Made by a program: the position numbers and the translations under genes. The notes under the pieces are model-generated. The model did not search any database and was not told where the DNA came from. It worked only from the letters and a program-made list of their open reading frames with translations. From DASYKS01 sp031404815 (GTDB lineage: Bacteria > Acidobacteriota > Thermoanaerobaculia > Multivoradales > UBA5704), in contig JANNIH010000076.1 of assembly GCA_031404815.1 (NCBI GenBank), positions 1-64,000 on the forward strand: 64,000 bases of DNA, read 5' to 3'. Numbering within the stretch: the first letter of the stretch is position 1; the number at the start of each line of letters is the position of its first letter. Below, one piece after another: positions 23,909 to 32,742 of the stretch.

Positions 23909-26092
23909 ATGAACCAACCGCACGATCCGCGGCGACCTCACCTCCGCGCAGCCGGCTTCCTCCTGGCCCTCGCGCTCGTTGCCTCCGCCGGCTGCACCGG
24001 TTCGCCCCGACCGCGGCATGCCGATGCGATTCCGGACCTCGACCTTCGCTCGATGCTGTTGTTGCTGGTCGATCGGCAGATCTATGACTCGACGACCATG
24101 CAGATTGCGGCATCGGGTGGGCCGGGCTTGCGCGAGGAGCTCGCGGTTTCGTTGGGCCGGGTTCCCTCGGCGGAGGGGCGGCCGGTTCTCCTCGGGATGT
24201 TGGAAGACAAGGAGCCCTCAGTGCGACGGGCGGCGGCGTTTGCGCTCGGGGAAATGGAGGACGAGGGTGCGAAGTCCGCGACCTCCGGCCTGTTGCAGGC
24301 GGCGGTCGATCCCGACCGGGAGACCGGTCGGCTGGCGGTCGAGTCGTTGGGCAAGATCGGCGCGGATGTCGTGGCCGTCGGCCTGGCGCTCGCACCGCTC
24401 CCCGAGCCGGAACGCTGGGCGCGGCTCACCCCGTCGCTCTTCCGCTTCAAGCAGGAAGAGCGGGTGCCGCTCGGCGTGGCCGCTCTCGCGGCGGCAAGCG
24501 GTGAAGAGCCCAAGCCGGGGGGCAAGCCCGCGAAATCCGCGAGAGGAACTCCGCGTTCCGATCGGGGGGAGCTGCGCTTTTTTGCCGCCTACGCCCTGGC
24601 GCGCGATCCGCTCCCCGGGGCGGCCGAGCCGCTCCGCGGTCTGCTGGGCGATTCCGATCCGCGGATCCGCGGTTGGGCGGCCCGGGCGCTCGGTCAGGTC
24701 GGGGGTGGAGAGGACCTCGCGCGCCTCCTCCCTCTGCTCGCCGCGGCGGAGTTGCCGCCGGTGATCCAAGCTCTGCGCGCCGGGCGGCAGCTGGTCGTGG
24801 AGGGGAAGGTCATCACCCCCTCGGCCCTCGCTGCGCGAGAAGCGTGGCGGGCGCCGCTGCTCGCGTTGCTCTCCGATCCTCGGTCGGGAGTCCGCTCGAC
24901 GGCGATCGATGCGGCGGCGGTTTGGTTGCCCGATGCGGATCTCGCCGCGGCTCTCGCGGAGCGGGTCGAGAAAGGGAGTGGCCGGGAGCGGGGGCTCGCC
25001 CTGGTCGCGTTGGCGACCGGCAAAGCTCCGCGCGCGGCGGAGCTGATCGCCTTGGCGATCGGGCCGCGGCCGGCCGAAACGCCGGGAGTTGGGGCAGAGT
25101 CCGGGGCCCTGGAGGACCTGGAAACGTCCGATCTGCGCGCCCACGCCGCCGAAGCGGCCGGCAAGCTGGGTGCCGTGGGCGCGCTCGATCTGCTGGCCCA
25201 AGACCAGAGCCCCGCCGTGCGAGGCGCGGTCGCCGCGGCCCGGCTGGCTCGGTTGGCGCCGGACGATACGGCTGGGGGGGAGAAGCTGGCCGCTGCGATC
25301 CTCGCCGATCCGGACGGAGGGGTGCGGCTCGCTGCGCTCGATTGGCTCGGCGAGCATCCCGTGTTGCTGATGGCGGCGCTCGGGCCTGCGGTGGCCAAGG
25401 CGTTGGTGGACGAATCGGAAGAGCCGGGGCTCGCCGGTCTCCGCGCGCTCGGAGCGCGAGCGAAAGCGGTGGTCGCCGATCGCCCGGCGGCGCTCGAGAT
25501 GGCGGGGTACGTGGTCGAAAAGGAGGGGTACGTGCTGCGCCGGGCGGCGATCGCGCTGTTTAAAGAACTCGAAGCGCCGGCCCCCGAGCTGTTGCCGCCG
25601 GACGATTCGCGCCGCACGGACGACTACCGCGAGATCCTGGAGCGGACTTGGGGGGGGCACCGGATCGCGATCGAGACCGAAAAAGGGATGATCACGGTCG
25701 ATCTCACCTGCCGCGCCGCGCCGCTCACCTGCCTGTCGTTCCTTCAGCTCGCGGCCCAGGGGTTCTTCGACGGTTTGACCTTCCACCGGGTGGTCCCCGA
25801 TTTCGTCATCCAAGGGGGCGATCCGCGGGGCGATGGGGTCGGTGGTCCGGGCTATTCGATCCGCGACGAGATCGGCCGCCTGCGCTATGAGCGCGGCGTG
25901 CTCGGCATGGCGCTCGCGGGGCCGGATACCGGAGGGAGCCAGTTCTTCCTCACCCTCTCTCCGCAGCCGCACCTCGACGGCGGCTTCACGGCGTTCGGCA
26001 AAGTGGTGGCCGGCGACGCGGTGCTCGACCTGATCCAAGGGGGCGACCGGATCGTCCGCATCGCCGAAGTGCCGTCCGGGCCGCAGCGCTAG
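23909..26092 (+). CDS. HEAT-repeat lipoprotein fused to a cyclophilin domain
   Basis: A 727-residue protein. The N-terminus is a lipoprotein signal (FLLALALVASAGC, lipid-modified Cys about 29). Residues about 45-570 are alpha-alpha repeats of HEAT type (e.g. DKEPSVRRAAAFALGEM, DSDPRIRGWAARALGQV, DPRSGVRSTAIDAAAV). Residues about 582-727 are a cyclophilin-type peptidyl-prolyl isomerase: IAIETEKGMITVDL, FFDGLTFHRVVPDFVIQGGDP and GGSQFFLTLSPQPHLDGGFT, including the Arg, Phe and His expected at the active site. It would be a membrane-tethered folding factor with a large protein-binding surface; whether it faces the periplasm or is retained at the inner membrane is not clear. Confidence 0.88.
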   Translation: MNQPHDPRRPHLRAAGFLLALALVASAGCTGSPRPRHADAIPDLDLRSMLLLLVDRQIYDSTTMQIAASGGPGLREELAVSLGRVPSAEGRPVLLGMLEDKEPSVRRAAAFALGEMEDEGAKSATSGLLQAAVDPDRETGRLAVESLGKIGADVVAVGLALAPLPEPERWARLTPSLFRFKQEERVPLGVAALAAASGEEPKPGGKPAKSARGTPRSDRGELRFFAAYALARDPLPGAAEPLRGLLGDSDPRIRGWAARALGQVGGGEDLARLLPLLAAAELPPVIQALRAGRQLVVEGKVITPSALAAREAWRAPLLALLSDPRSGVRSTAIDAAAVWLPDADLAAALAERVEKGSGRERGLALVALATGKAPRAAELIALAIGPRPAETPGVGAESGALEDLETSDLRAHAAEAAGKLGAVGALDLLAQDQSPAVRGAVAAARLARLAPDDTAGGEKLAAAILADPDGGVRLAALDWLGEHPVLLMAALGPAVAKALVDESEEPGLAGLRALGARAKAVVADRPAALEMAGYVVEKEGYVLRRAAIALFKELEAPAPELLPPDDSRRTDDYREILERTWGGHRIAIETEKGMITVDLTCRAAPLTCLSFLQLAAQGFFDGLTFHRVVPDFVIQGGDPRGDGVGGPGYSIRDEIGRLRYERGVLGMALAGPDTGGSQFFLTLSPQPHLDGGFTAFGKVVAGDAVLDLIQGGDRIVRIAEVPSGPQR

Positions 26093-26134
26093 AGCCCGGC
26101 CGAGGCGACAAGAGCGCGACGGACGACTTGGAAG

Positions 26135-26683
26135 TCAGCGTCGACGCGTGGGGTTGAACGGAAGCACGCCGGCAATCTTGCCGCCCCCGGGAGCTGCGGC
26201 GGCTTCCGATTCCGGCGCTTCCGGAGCGGTCTCGACCGGCTTGATCTCACTCTTTGGCTCCCGATCGATCGAACGGGGCCCGCGGGTCTTAACGCTGGCA
26301 ACTTCCTGAGCCTCGAGCGGGCCGAAACGGAGGCCGAACTCCGCCGACGGATCGACGAACGAGGTGAGCGCCTCGTAGGGCACGGTCACCCGTTGGCGCG
26401 AGGCGTTGAAGTTGAGCGACACGGAAAACGCTTCGCGATCGACCTCCAGGTCCCAGAATTGGTGTTGGAGGATGATCGTGACCTCATCCGGATAGCTGTC
26501 GCGGAGAAAGGCGGGGACCCGCACTCCCGGGTGGGTCGGGCGGAAACTGACGTAGAAGAAATGATCGCCGGGGAGGCCACCCTCCTCGGCGACGATCTCG
26601 AGAGAGCGTCGTACGACATCGCGCAGAGCTTCGCGCACCAACTCCTGATAGTCCAACGGTTCATCCATCATAGGCGCGAGCAT
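26135..26683 (-). CDS. sspB: SspB-family ClpXP adaptor
   Basis: Up to 182 residues. The N-terminal 120 residues match the alphaproteobacterial-type SspB fold: YQELVREALRDVV, LPGDHFFYVSFRP, TIILQHQFWDLEVD and VPYEALTSFVDPS. SspB binds ssrA-tagged proteins and delivers them to ClpXP. A flexible region then leads to a short C-terminal basic peptide (GVLPFNPTRRR) that should act as the ClpX-binding tail. Start may be the ATG at 26683, 26671 or 26668. With smpB only 2.3 kb away, both arms of trans-translation quality control are close, although not in one operon. Confidence 0.85.
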   Translation of the reverse strand: MLAPMMDEPLDYQELVREALRDVVRRSLEIVAEEGGLPGDHFFYVSFRPTHPGVRVPAFLRDSYPDEVTIILQHQFWDLEVDREAFSVSLNFNASRQRVTVPYEALTSFVDPSAEFGLRFGPLEAQEVASVKTRGPRSIDREPKSEIKPVETAPEAPESEAAAAPGGGKIAGVLPFNPTRRR

Positions 26684-26745
26684 CGCCGTCCGCCGCCTCT
26701 CCTGTCAACCACTCCCGGCCCGAACCCGGGGCGAAACGGTGCGGC

Positions 26746-27060
26746 TCAAGGCGGGTCATAGGTGCCGGGTGGCGTCCATGGGCCGCAACGGGCGATGCGG
26801 CCTGCGGTCCGAACCGACCCGATCACCGCGCCATATTTACGAATCGCCCCCTCGCCATAGCGGCTACAGCTGGGGGTGAAGCGGCAGCGAACCCCGAGCG
26901 AGGGCATCGCCTTGGAGAGTGTGGCCTGGTAGAGGTGAATCGAGGCGAGCAGGAGGTTCGCGGAGACTTGGGCGCCCGGCCGCTGCAGCTGGTCGAGCGC
27001 GAGCAGAACGAAGAAGAGGATCGCGCCGATCAGGGCGCGGCGTCGCGCAATCGTAGCCAC
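26746..27060 (-). CDS. yidD: Membrane protein insertion efficiency factor YidD
   Basis: A 104-residue protein with a GTG start at 27060. An N-terminal hydrophobic segment (ALIGAILFFVLLAL) precedes the YidD domain: IHLYQATLSKAMPS, CRFTPSCSRYGEGAIRKYG and RCGPWTPPGTYDPP, containing the three conserved cysteines. YidD is an amphipathic membrane-associated protein that helps YidC-dependent insertion. The usual neighbours rpmH, rnpA and yidC are not here, so it has moved away from that cluster. Confidence 0.93.
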   Translation of the reverse strand: MATIARRRALIGAILFFVLLALDQLQRPGAQVSANLLLASIHLYQATLSKAMPSLGVRCRFTPSCSRYGEGAIRKYGAVIGSVRTAGRIARCGPWTPPGTYDPP

Positions 27061-27070
27061 GGCGGCCAGC

Positions 27071-27472
27071 CTACCAGGGGAGGGTGCCGGTCGCGAGTCG
27101 GCCGAGCCAGAGGGCGACCAGGGCGGCGATGTGGCCGACGGCCAGTGGGCCCACCCGCTTCGACCAGCGCTCGGGCCAAGAGCGGCGGTTGAGTGCCAGC
27201 CAACCCCAAACGAGGTAGACGGCGAGCACCTCGAGCGCGATTGCGAACGCGAACGGGTGGAAGCCGAAGGCCAGACGGAAGTGCCCTTTGGCCAGAGCGG
27301 CGAAGCTCCTGGTCAAGCCGCAACCCGGACAGGGAATGCCGGTCGCCCGCCGGAACAGGCAGATCGACGAGTCCGCGCCCCCCGACGGATGCCAATGGGC
27401 CAGGACGACGAAAGCCGCCAGCCCCGCGAGTCCGGTGAGGACCCACGGGGCGAGCGGCCGAAGAGAGCGCAA
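27071..27472 (-). CDS. DUF2752 membrane protein
   Basis: About 133 residues with three hydrophobic segments and the DUF2752 hallmark GIPCPGCGLTRSF near residue 50, a CPGCG motif followed by a helix. Function of the family is unknown. The frame is open upstream but no ATG exists; the TTG at 27472 is the best candidate just after the stop of the preceding gene (27484), with no clear ribosome site. It ends 10 bp before yidD, so the two are probably co-transcribed. Confidence 0.7.
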   Translation of the reverse strand: MRSLRPLAPWVLTGLAGLAAFVVLAHWHPSGGADSSICLFRRATGIPCPGCGLTRSFAALAKGHFRLAFGFHPFAFAIALEVLAVYLVWGWLALNRRSWPERWSKRVGPLAVGHIAALVALWLGRLATGTLPW

Positions 27473-27483
27473 GCTCAGGAGCG

Positions 27484-27792
27484 TTACTGCCCGGCGGCGG
27501 CCGACAGCCCGGAGAGGATCGCCATGCCGCCGAAGCCGACGATCCAGATCACGCCCAGGATCAATAAAGCCGAACCGACCATGCCGAGGATTTTGCCGGC
27601 CTTGGCGGCACCCTCTCCGGCGGACGGTGCCAGACCGGCGGCGATCTGCTGAAGTTCCTTGTTGCCTAAGTACCAGGCGAAAGGCGCGGCGAGGCCACAA
27701 CAGACAACCCCCACGATCCCGACGATCAGGGCCGTGGTCGCCTGGCTGCTCGCTTTGGCTTGAAGTGGCGGGGGTGCGATCGGAATCGACAT
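27484..27792 (-). CDS. DUF4190-domain membrane protein
   Basis: A 102-residue protein from the ATG at 27792, with AGGGAG at the correct distance. Two membrane helices (TALIVGIVGVVCCGLAAPFAW and ILGMVGSALLILGVIWIVGF) surround a short acidic loop with GNKELQQI, the DUF4190 arrangement. The first residues are proline-rich, as in the neighbouring gene. No known function. Confidence 0.75.
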   Translation of the reverse strand: MSIPIAPPPLQAKASSQATTALIVGIVGVVCCGLAAPFAWYLGNKELQQIAAGLAPSAGEGAAKAGKILGMVGSALLILGVIWIVGFGGMAILSGLSAAAGQ

Positions 27793-27828
27793 CGAAGTGT
27801 CTCCCTAAGGCGAGCGTTGGTTTCTAGA

Positions 27829-28212
27829 TCAGAACTTGTCGGCGTACTGGCTCAAGCCCGGGATGATGAAGCGCTGTCCGTTGACCGCCTTCATGATGCA
27901 AAGGATGGTCACGATCAGCCAACCGAGGCCGAGCAATGGGGCCAGAATCGCCGCAAGGCAGGCGAGAGCGCCGAGCTGTCCCAACACCATGAGAACTGCC
28001 CAAACGATCGCCCAGGCGATCAGAAGCACGATCCCGTGCTTGGCGTGCCACTGGACCTCCTTGTCGTCCTTCTCGACCACGAACGGGATGATCGCGAGCA
28101 GTCCCAGATAGGAGAGCACGAGCATCAGCGTCTTGTTGCTGCCACCGGCCGCGACGGGCGGCGGCGGGGGCATGGAACTCGGCGGCGGCGGGGGGGCGAT
28201 CGGCTCACTCAT
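27829..28212 (-). CDS. DUF4870/Tic20-like membrane protein
   Basis: A 127-residue protein starting at the ATG at 28212 with AGGAG upstream. The proline-rich cytoplasmic N-terminus (PPPPPSSMPPPPP) is followed by three or four helices. YLGLLAIIPFVVEKDDKEV then WHAKHGIVLL is the typical DUF4870 pattern. Function is unknown. It is 36 bp upstream of the DUF4190 gene and may share its transcript, forming a run of small membrane proteins down to yidD. Confidence 0.78.
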   Translation of the reverse strand: MSEPIAPPPPPSSMPPPPPVAAGGSNKTLMLVLSYLGLLAIIPFVVEKDDKEVQWHAKHGIVLLIAWAIVWAVLMVLGQLGALACLAAILAPLLGLGWLIVTILCIMKAVNGQRFIIPGLSQYADKF

Positions 28213-28472
28213 CGCAGGCCACTCCTTTCAGAGGTGCGGAAAAACCTTTGTTTGTCCAACGTTTCGTGTCTCGCGGCAGCATACGACATCGACCGAGGGC
28301 GAACAACTGGGGCCGACTTCAAAGACAGTCATCAGGCGTGGCGCCCCACGGTTCTGTTACACGATCGCCAGGCAAACGACCGCAAGGAACACCGAGCCCC
28401 GATCGCGAAACTCGGCTTCCGAGGTGGCGGCGGGGATCGAGTAGGAGGGCATGGGCCTTGCGACCGATCGAC

Positions 28473-29606
28473 CTATCGGTTGGCGTCGGCGATGACCCGC
28501 ACGTAGAGTTCGCGATAGCGGCCGACGATCACGTCCTGCGAGAACCGCTCGACCGCCGATCTGCGGGCCGCCGCCGCGAAAGCCAGCCGTTTCGGCTCGT
28601 CGCGGAGAAGGTCGAGCGCGGCGGCCGCCATGCCGTCCACATCGCCCACGTCGCGCAGGAATCCGGTCTCGCCGTCGATCACCACCTCGGGCAGCCCGCC
28701 CGCGGTGGTCGCGATCACCGGCACTTCGCAGCTCATCGCTTCGAGCGCCGCCAAGCCAAACGACTCGGTCTCCGAGGGGAGCAGGAACAGGTCGGCCCCG
28801 ACCAGGATCTCTTCGATCAGCGGTAGGCTGCCGATGAACGTGATCGCGTGGCAAAGATCTCGTTCGCGGCAGAGCTGCTCGACCTTGCCGCGCTCCGGCC
28901 CGTCGCCCACCAAGATCAGGCGCGAGCGCACCTCGCAACGGACCCGCTCGAAGATTCCGACCACGTCGAGCACCCGTTTCACCGGCCGGAAGTTCGAGAT
29001 GTGGACGAGCGTCCGTTCGCCCGGCTTCGCCCACCGGCGCGCGCCCTCGGTACCACGGAAGGCTTCGAAACGGGTGGGGTCGATGAAGTTCGGGACGACG
29101 TGGATCGTCTTGGTGAGCACGCCGAGTTGTTCGACGGTCTGCACGCGGAGCGCCTCGGAAACCGCCGTCACCGCATCGCTCTGGACGACGCCGTAGCGGG
29201 TGGTCTCCAGGTAGTTCGGGTCGTTGCCCACCAGGGTGACGTCGGTGCCATGGAGGGTGGTCACCACGGGTAGCGGCTGCGGCGCCAAGATCTGGCGCGC
29301 GAGCACGGCGGAGATTGCGTTCGGCACGGCGTAGTGGACGTGCAGGACATCGAGCCCCTGGTGGCGCGCGACCTCGACCATCTTGGTCGCGAGTGCGAGC
29401 GAGTAGGGGGGGTAGTCGAACAGCGGATAGTGCGGTACCACGACCTCGTGGAAGAAGATCCGCGGGTTGTTGAACGCCAGCCGCGACGGCAGCGCGTACG
29501 AGATGACGTGGACCTCGTCACCGGCTTCGGCTAGCGCCATCGCGAGCTCGGTGGCGACGATCCCCGAGCCGCCGTAGGTCGGGTAACAGCTGATGCCGAT
29601 CTTCAA
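28473..29606 (-). CDS. bshA: N-acetyl-alpha-D-glucosaminyl L-malate synthase BshA
   Basis: A 377-residue GT4-family glycosyltransferase. Segments such as KIGISCYPTYGGSGIVATEL, VLHVHYAVPNAISA, TTLHGTDVTLVG and LFLLPSETESFGLAALEAM match BshA. It joins GlcNAc from UDP-GlcNAc to L-malate, the first step of bacillithiol synthesis. Start is a TTG at 29606 with GGAGG upstream, overlapping the bshB1 stop (TTGA). Upstream extension in the same frame runs through bshB1 and is not real. Last gene of the bsh operon. Confidence 0.95.
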   Translation of the reverse strand: MKIGISCYPTYGGSGIVATELAMALAEAGDEVHVISYALPSRLAFNNPRIFFHEVVVPHYPLFDYPPYSLALATKMVEVARHQGLDVLHVHYAVPNAISAVLARQILAPQPLPVVTTLHGTDVTLVGNDPNYLETTRYGVVQSDAVTAVSEALRVQTVEQLGVLTKTIHVVPNFIDPTRFEAFRGTEGARRWAKPGERTLVHISNFRPVKRVLDVVGIFERVRCEVRSRLILVGDGPERGKVEQLCRERDLCHAITFIGSLPLIEEILVGADLFLLPSETESFGLAALEAMSCEVPVIATTAGGLPEVVIDGETGFLRDVGDVDGMAAAALDLLRDEPKRLAFAAAARRSAVERFSQDVIVGRYRELYVRVIADANR

Positions 29607-30340
29607 CGGACACCTCCGGGCAGAATCGTGAACGGATCGCGCACCGCGAGCGGCAGTGGGCTCCAGAACGGCTCGCCGAACGTCGCGCCGATCAGATGGC
29701 CGAAGTGGCGCGCTTTCCCCTCGACGGCGAAGTAGAAATCGGGTGTCGAAACTTTGGTCACCGGTCCGGTGGCGGCGCCGGAAGCGTTCTGCCCCGGTTG
29801 ATGGAGCTGCGAGCGGTGGGCGGCGAGGCTCGCGAGTTTGGCGTCCCAGACTTCGGTGACGTCGACCACGAAGCGTGGATCGAAACCATCGTGCTGCATG
29901 TAGGAAAAGACCGCCGCCGGCCGGTGTGTGGGATGGCCCGCGGTGCCGCGCGCCGCGAGGCCGGCGTAGAAGCCGGCGGCCTGGACCAGGTTGTGCGCCC
30001 GGATGTGATCGGGATGGCGATCGTAGGGGGTCGGTCCGAACACCAGATCCGGACGCGTCTCGCGCAGGACGTCGATCAGCGCGTCCTCTTCCACCGGCCC
30101 GTTGCGCAAGGCGCCGTCGCCGCAGTCGAGGAAGCGGAGTTCGACCGCGCCGAGCGCGCGGGCCGCCTCTTCCGCCTCGCTCCGCCGCTCCTTCGGCGTG
30201 CCGCGGGTTCCCGCTTCGCCCCGGGTGAGGTGGAGGATGCCGACCGCGCGGCCCGCTTTGGCGAGCGCCGCGAGCGTGCCGCCACAACCGAGTTCGACGT
30301 CGTCCGGGTGGGCGCCGATCGCGAGTACGTCGAGTTTCAT
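29603..30340 (-). CDS. bshB1: Bacillithiol biosynthesis deacetylase BshB1
   Basis: A 245-residue LmbE-like zinc deacetylase. The metal motif AHPDDVELGCGG is at about residues 10-21, and a third histidine is in DRHPDHIRAH near residue 110. It removes the acetyl group from GlcNAc-malate to give GlcN-malate. SYMQHDGFDPRFVVDVTEVW fits the BshB1 subgroup rather than mycothiol MshB. The ATG at 30340 overlaps the bshC stop (ATGA), with GGAGG at a good distance. Confidence 0.94.
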   Translation of the reverse strand: MKLDVLAIGAHPDDVELGCGGTLAALAKAGRAVGILHLTRGEAGTRGTPKERRSEAEEAARALGAVELRFLDCGDGALRNGPVEEDALIDVLRETRPDLVFGPTPYDRHPDHIRAHNLVQAAGFYAGLAARGTAGHPTHRPAAVFSYMQHDGFDPRFVVDVTEVWDAKLASLAAHRSQLHQPGQNASGAATGPVTKVSTPDFYFAVEGKARHFGHLIGATFGEPFWSPLPLAVRDPFTILPGGVR

Positions 30341-32037
30341 GAGGTTGAACCTCCGGTGCCCTGTGGTGGTGGCGAGGGGAGTTCGATCGCTTGGAGCGTG
30401 CGCGGGTCGAGATCCATCCCGTTCCAGAGCGCGTCGCCCGCGCTGCCCGCCGAGCGGGTGGCGAACTGGGCGGACGAAAGCTCGCGTTCCTGCAGCTTGC
30501 CGTGCGGGCGGAGCAGGTCGAGCAGCTGGCCGGCGCGGCGCGCTTCGACCTCGTTCTTTCGCGCGGCCGAGGCGCGCACCTTGTCGGCGAACAGGTCGAG
30601 GCCGCGCAGCGCCTGCTCACGGGTCTTATCCAACGGCTTGTCGAGGCTTGGATCGATCGCGACCGCGGGTGCCGCGAGCTGGTCGAGGAGCGCTTCGATC
30701 CGGGCTCGGATCGGCGCCACGAAATCGCCGCCACCGCGCTCGGCGAGGCGCCGCTCGACGGTTCCGGGATCGCCCACGATCTGGGCGAACGTCAAGTCGA
30801 GCGCTTCTAGTCGGCTGCGGGTCGAAGGTTCGACCAACGCGACCTGAGGGCGCAGGGCCAACGTCGGGCCGTCGATCCCGAGCAGACGATAGGCCGGAAC
30901 GACCTGCGGAATGTACGAGGTCTCACCCGGACCGAGCAGCAGGATCGACGTGCCGAGCACCGCGTCTTGAATCGCCGGCCGCGCGAGGACCCCCGGGCTC
31001 ACGACCCCCGGGTTTTCGTCGATCGCGGCCAAGAGCTGTTCGACCGGGAAGTCCTCGTCACGGCCGCGTAGCGCGTAGCGATCAGCGCCCCGCCACTCGA
31101 TCCGCCGCCGTTCCCCGCGCGAATAGAGAAACAGAGGGGAGAGCCCGCGCTGCGGCGCCACTTGGAGCGGCAGGCCGCGGCGCTCGATCTCCGTATCTTG
31201 CGCCGCATAGGCCGCTTCGAGTTCCACCCGCTTTTCGACCATCTGGCGCAGGTAGGGCCGCTGCGCGCTCTTGAGCTCGGGGAGCATGGCGTCGAGCAGC
31301 AGCGGACAGCGCTGTTTGAGCAGGTGCGCCATCAAGCGGCAGAACGCTTCGCCGAAGCGGGCCTCCGGCCGATACCAGCGGGCGAGCGCGTCGCGCCAGG
31401 GGGCGAACGTCTCGCCGGGAAACGCGTCGGCGATCTCGGAGTGGACGCGCGCCATCTCGGGTCCGAACGTGCGCGTGCCCAAGGGGGCGAGCGGCTCCGG
31501 ATCGGGGCCGAGATCGAACCGGCGGAGGCCGCCGGGGGAGAGCAGCGTGGTCTGTGCCACCTCGGCCCAGTCGTGATCTTCGGTCGCGACCCAGAAGATC
31601 GCGACCGCCGGCTCGCCGTCCGCCTCGAGTTCCGCCGCCCAGCGGGCCGCCGCGACCATCTTCGACAGGGCATAGAGCGGTCCCCCGAACAGTCCGGGTT
31701 GCTGGCCGGTCGCGACCACCCGGGTGCGCGGGTCGGCCAGCTTGGCCGCGAGCGCGTCGGCCGCCGGATGGCCATAGGCGCGGTTGGCGACCCCGAGCGC
31801 CGCCGCGAGCGCCGTGCGATCCGGCGCCGGCCGGTGCGGCAAGCTGAGCGGCACACCCGGCTGCGCGAAGCGGAGCGGCGCGAGCAGATCGAGCTCGGCC
31901 CCCGCCAGAAAAGCCGCAGGGATCGGCGGCAGCAGGCCGAGCGCAACCAGATCGAGCGGCGCCAGCGGATCGTTTTCGAGGCTCGGGTGGGGTTCAGTCG
32001 GGTTTTTTGCCGACGAGGATGAGGCGTTCGCTGTCAC
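30337..32037 (-). CDS. bshC: Bacillithiol synthase BshC (cysteine-adding enzyme)
   Basis: A 566-residue protein. TGQQPGLFGGPLYALSKM, FWVATEDHDWAEV and GPGETSYIPQV are the conserved BshC segments around the Rossmann-like core; the C-terminal half is a coiled coil. BshC adds cysteine to GlcN-malate to complete bacillithiol. The start is given as the GTG at 32037, which overlaps the upstream methyltransferase by 44 bp; downstream starts would shorten the nonconserved N-terminus. Presence of all three Bsh enzymes in one operon shows that the organism makes bacillithiol. Confidence 0.93.
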   Translation of the reverse strand: MTANASSSSAKNPTEPHPSLENDPLAPLDLVALGLLPPIPAAFLAGAELDLLAPLRFAQPGVPLSLPHRPAPDRTALAAALGVANRAYGHPAADALAAKLADPRTRVVATGQQPGLFGGPLYALSKMVAAARWAAELEADGEPAVAIFWVATEDHDWAEVAQTTLLSPGGLRRFDLGPDPEPLAPLGTRTFGPEMARVHSEIADAFPGETFAPWRDALARWYRPEARFGEAFCRLMAHLLKQRCPLLLDAMLPELKSAQRPYLRQMVEKRVELEAAYAAQDTEIERRGLPLQVAPQRGLSPLFLYSRGERRRIEWRGADRYALRGRDEDFPVEQLLAAIDENPGVVSPGVLARPAIQDAVLGTSILLLGPGETSYIPQVVPAYRLLGIDGPTLALRPQVALVEPSTRSRLEALDLTFAQIVGDPGTVERRLAERGGGDFVAPIRARIEALLDQLAAPAVAIDPSLDKPLDKTREQALRGLDLFADKVRASAARKNEVEARRAGQLLDLLRPHGKLQERELSSAQFATRSAGSAGDALWNGMDLDPRTLQAIELPSPPPQGTGGSTS

Positions 32038-32722
32038 GATCGTAAGGTTCCCCTCGAAAACTGCCGTAGAGCTGATCGAGCGCGAGGCCCACCCAGCGCA
32101 GGCCGACGGTCACCTCTTCGGGCTGGTAGGCGCGCACGCTCTCCAGATAGGTCCGTGCGGGTCCCTGGTCGGGAACCACGCGGATGCGCTTGTTCAACCG
32201 CTGGCTCGCGGCGTCGTACCAGCGGTCGATCTCGACCCGCCGTCCTTCTACGTCCTGGACCTCGCGCGGGTTCAGATTCGCGAGCGCGTAGTGGGGATTC
32301 ATCAAGTCGATCAGGAACCGGCCACCGGGGGAGAGCAGGCGGGCGATCTCCCCCAGAACCAAGAAATTCTCACGCTCGCTCTCGAAGTAGCCGAACGAAG
32401 TGAAAAAATTGAGCACCCAAGCGAAGCTGCCGTCGGCGAACGGCAAGCGGCGCATATCGCCCGCCACCGACGGCACTTGGCCGCGAATCAGCAGGGTCAC
32501 CGAAAGATCGACGCCGAGCACCCGATACCCTCGGCGTCTGAGCGCCGCGGTGTGGCGCCCGGCGCCGCAGGCCAGGTCGAGCACGGCTTTCGGCCGCGGC
32601 TTGCCCGGATCGCCGCCGAGCGCCCGCTCGACAAAATCGATATGCGCTTCGGCCTCATGCTCGTTGCGGTTCGCATAGAGCTCCAAGTACTCGTCGCCGA
32701 ACCATTCGCGATACCAGGCCAT
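31994..32722 (-). CDS. SAM-dependent methyltransferase linked to bsh genes
   Basis: A 242-residue class I methyltransferase with motif I VLDLACGAGRHT, motif II/III VLGVDLS, VAGDMRRLPFADGSFAWV and LLSPGGRFLIDLMNP. The C-terminal strands (VGLRWVGLALDQLYGSFRGE) complete the fold. Its 3' end overlaps bshC by 44 bp, so it is part of the bsh operon. N-methyl-bacillithiol is known in Chlorobium, made by a SAM methyltransferase (NmbA); this gene could do the same job. That is inference from position only. Confidence 0.85.
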   Translation of the reverse strand: MAWYREWFGDEYLELYANRNEHEAEAHIDFVERALGGDPGKPRPKAVLDLACGAGRHTAALRRRGYRVLGVDLSVTLLIRGQVPSVAGDMRRLPFADGSFAWVLNFFTSFGYFESERENFLVLGEIARLLSPGGRFLIDLMNPHYALANLNPREVQDVEGRRVEIDRWYDAASQRLNKRIRVVPDQGPARTYLESVRAYQPEEVTVGLRWVGLALDQLYGSFRGEPYDRDSERLILVGKKPD

Positions 32723-32742
32723 CGGCCGATGATAGACGACCT

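Noticed and set aside
24218..26038. A 606-codon minus-strand open frame opposite the HEAT-cyclophilin gene
   Set aside because: It is Arg/Gly-rich with no motif and lies opposite a gene with clear domains; high-GC codon use creates long antisense frames.
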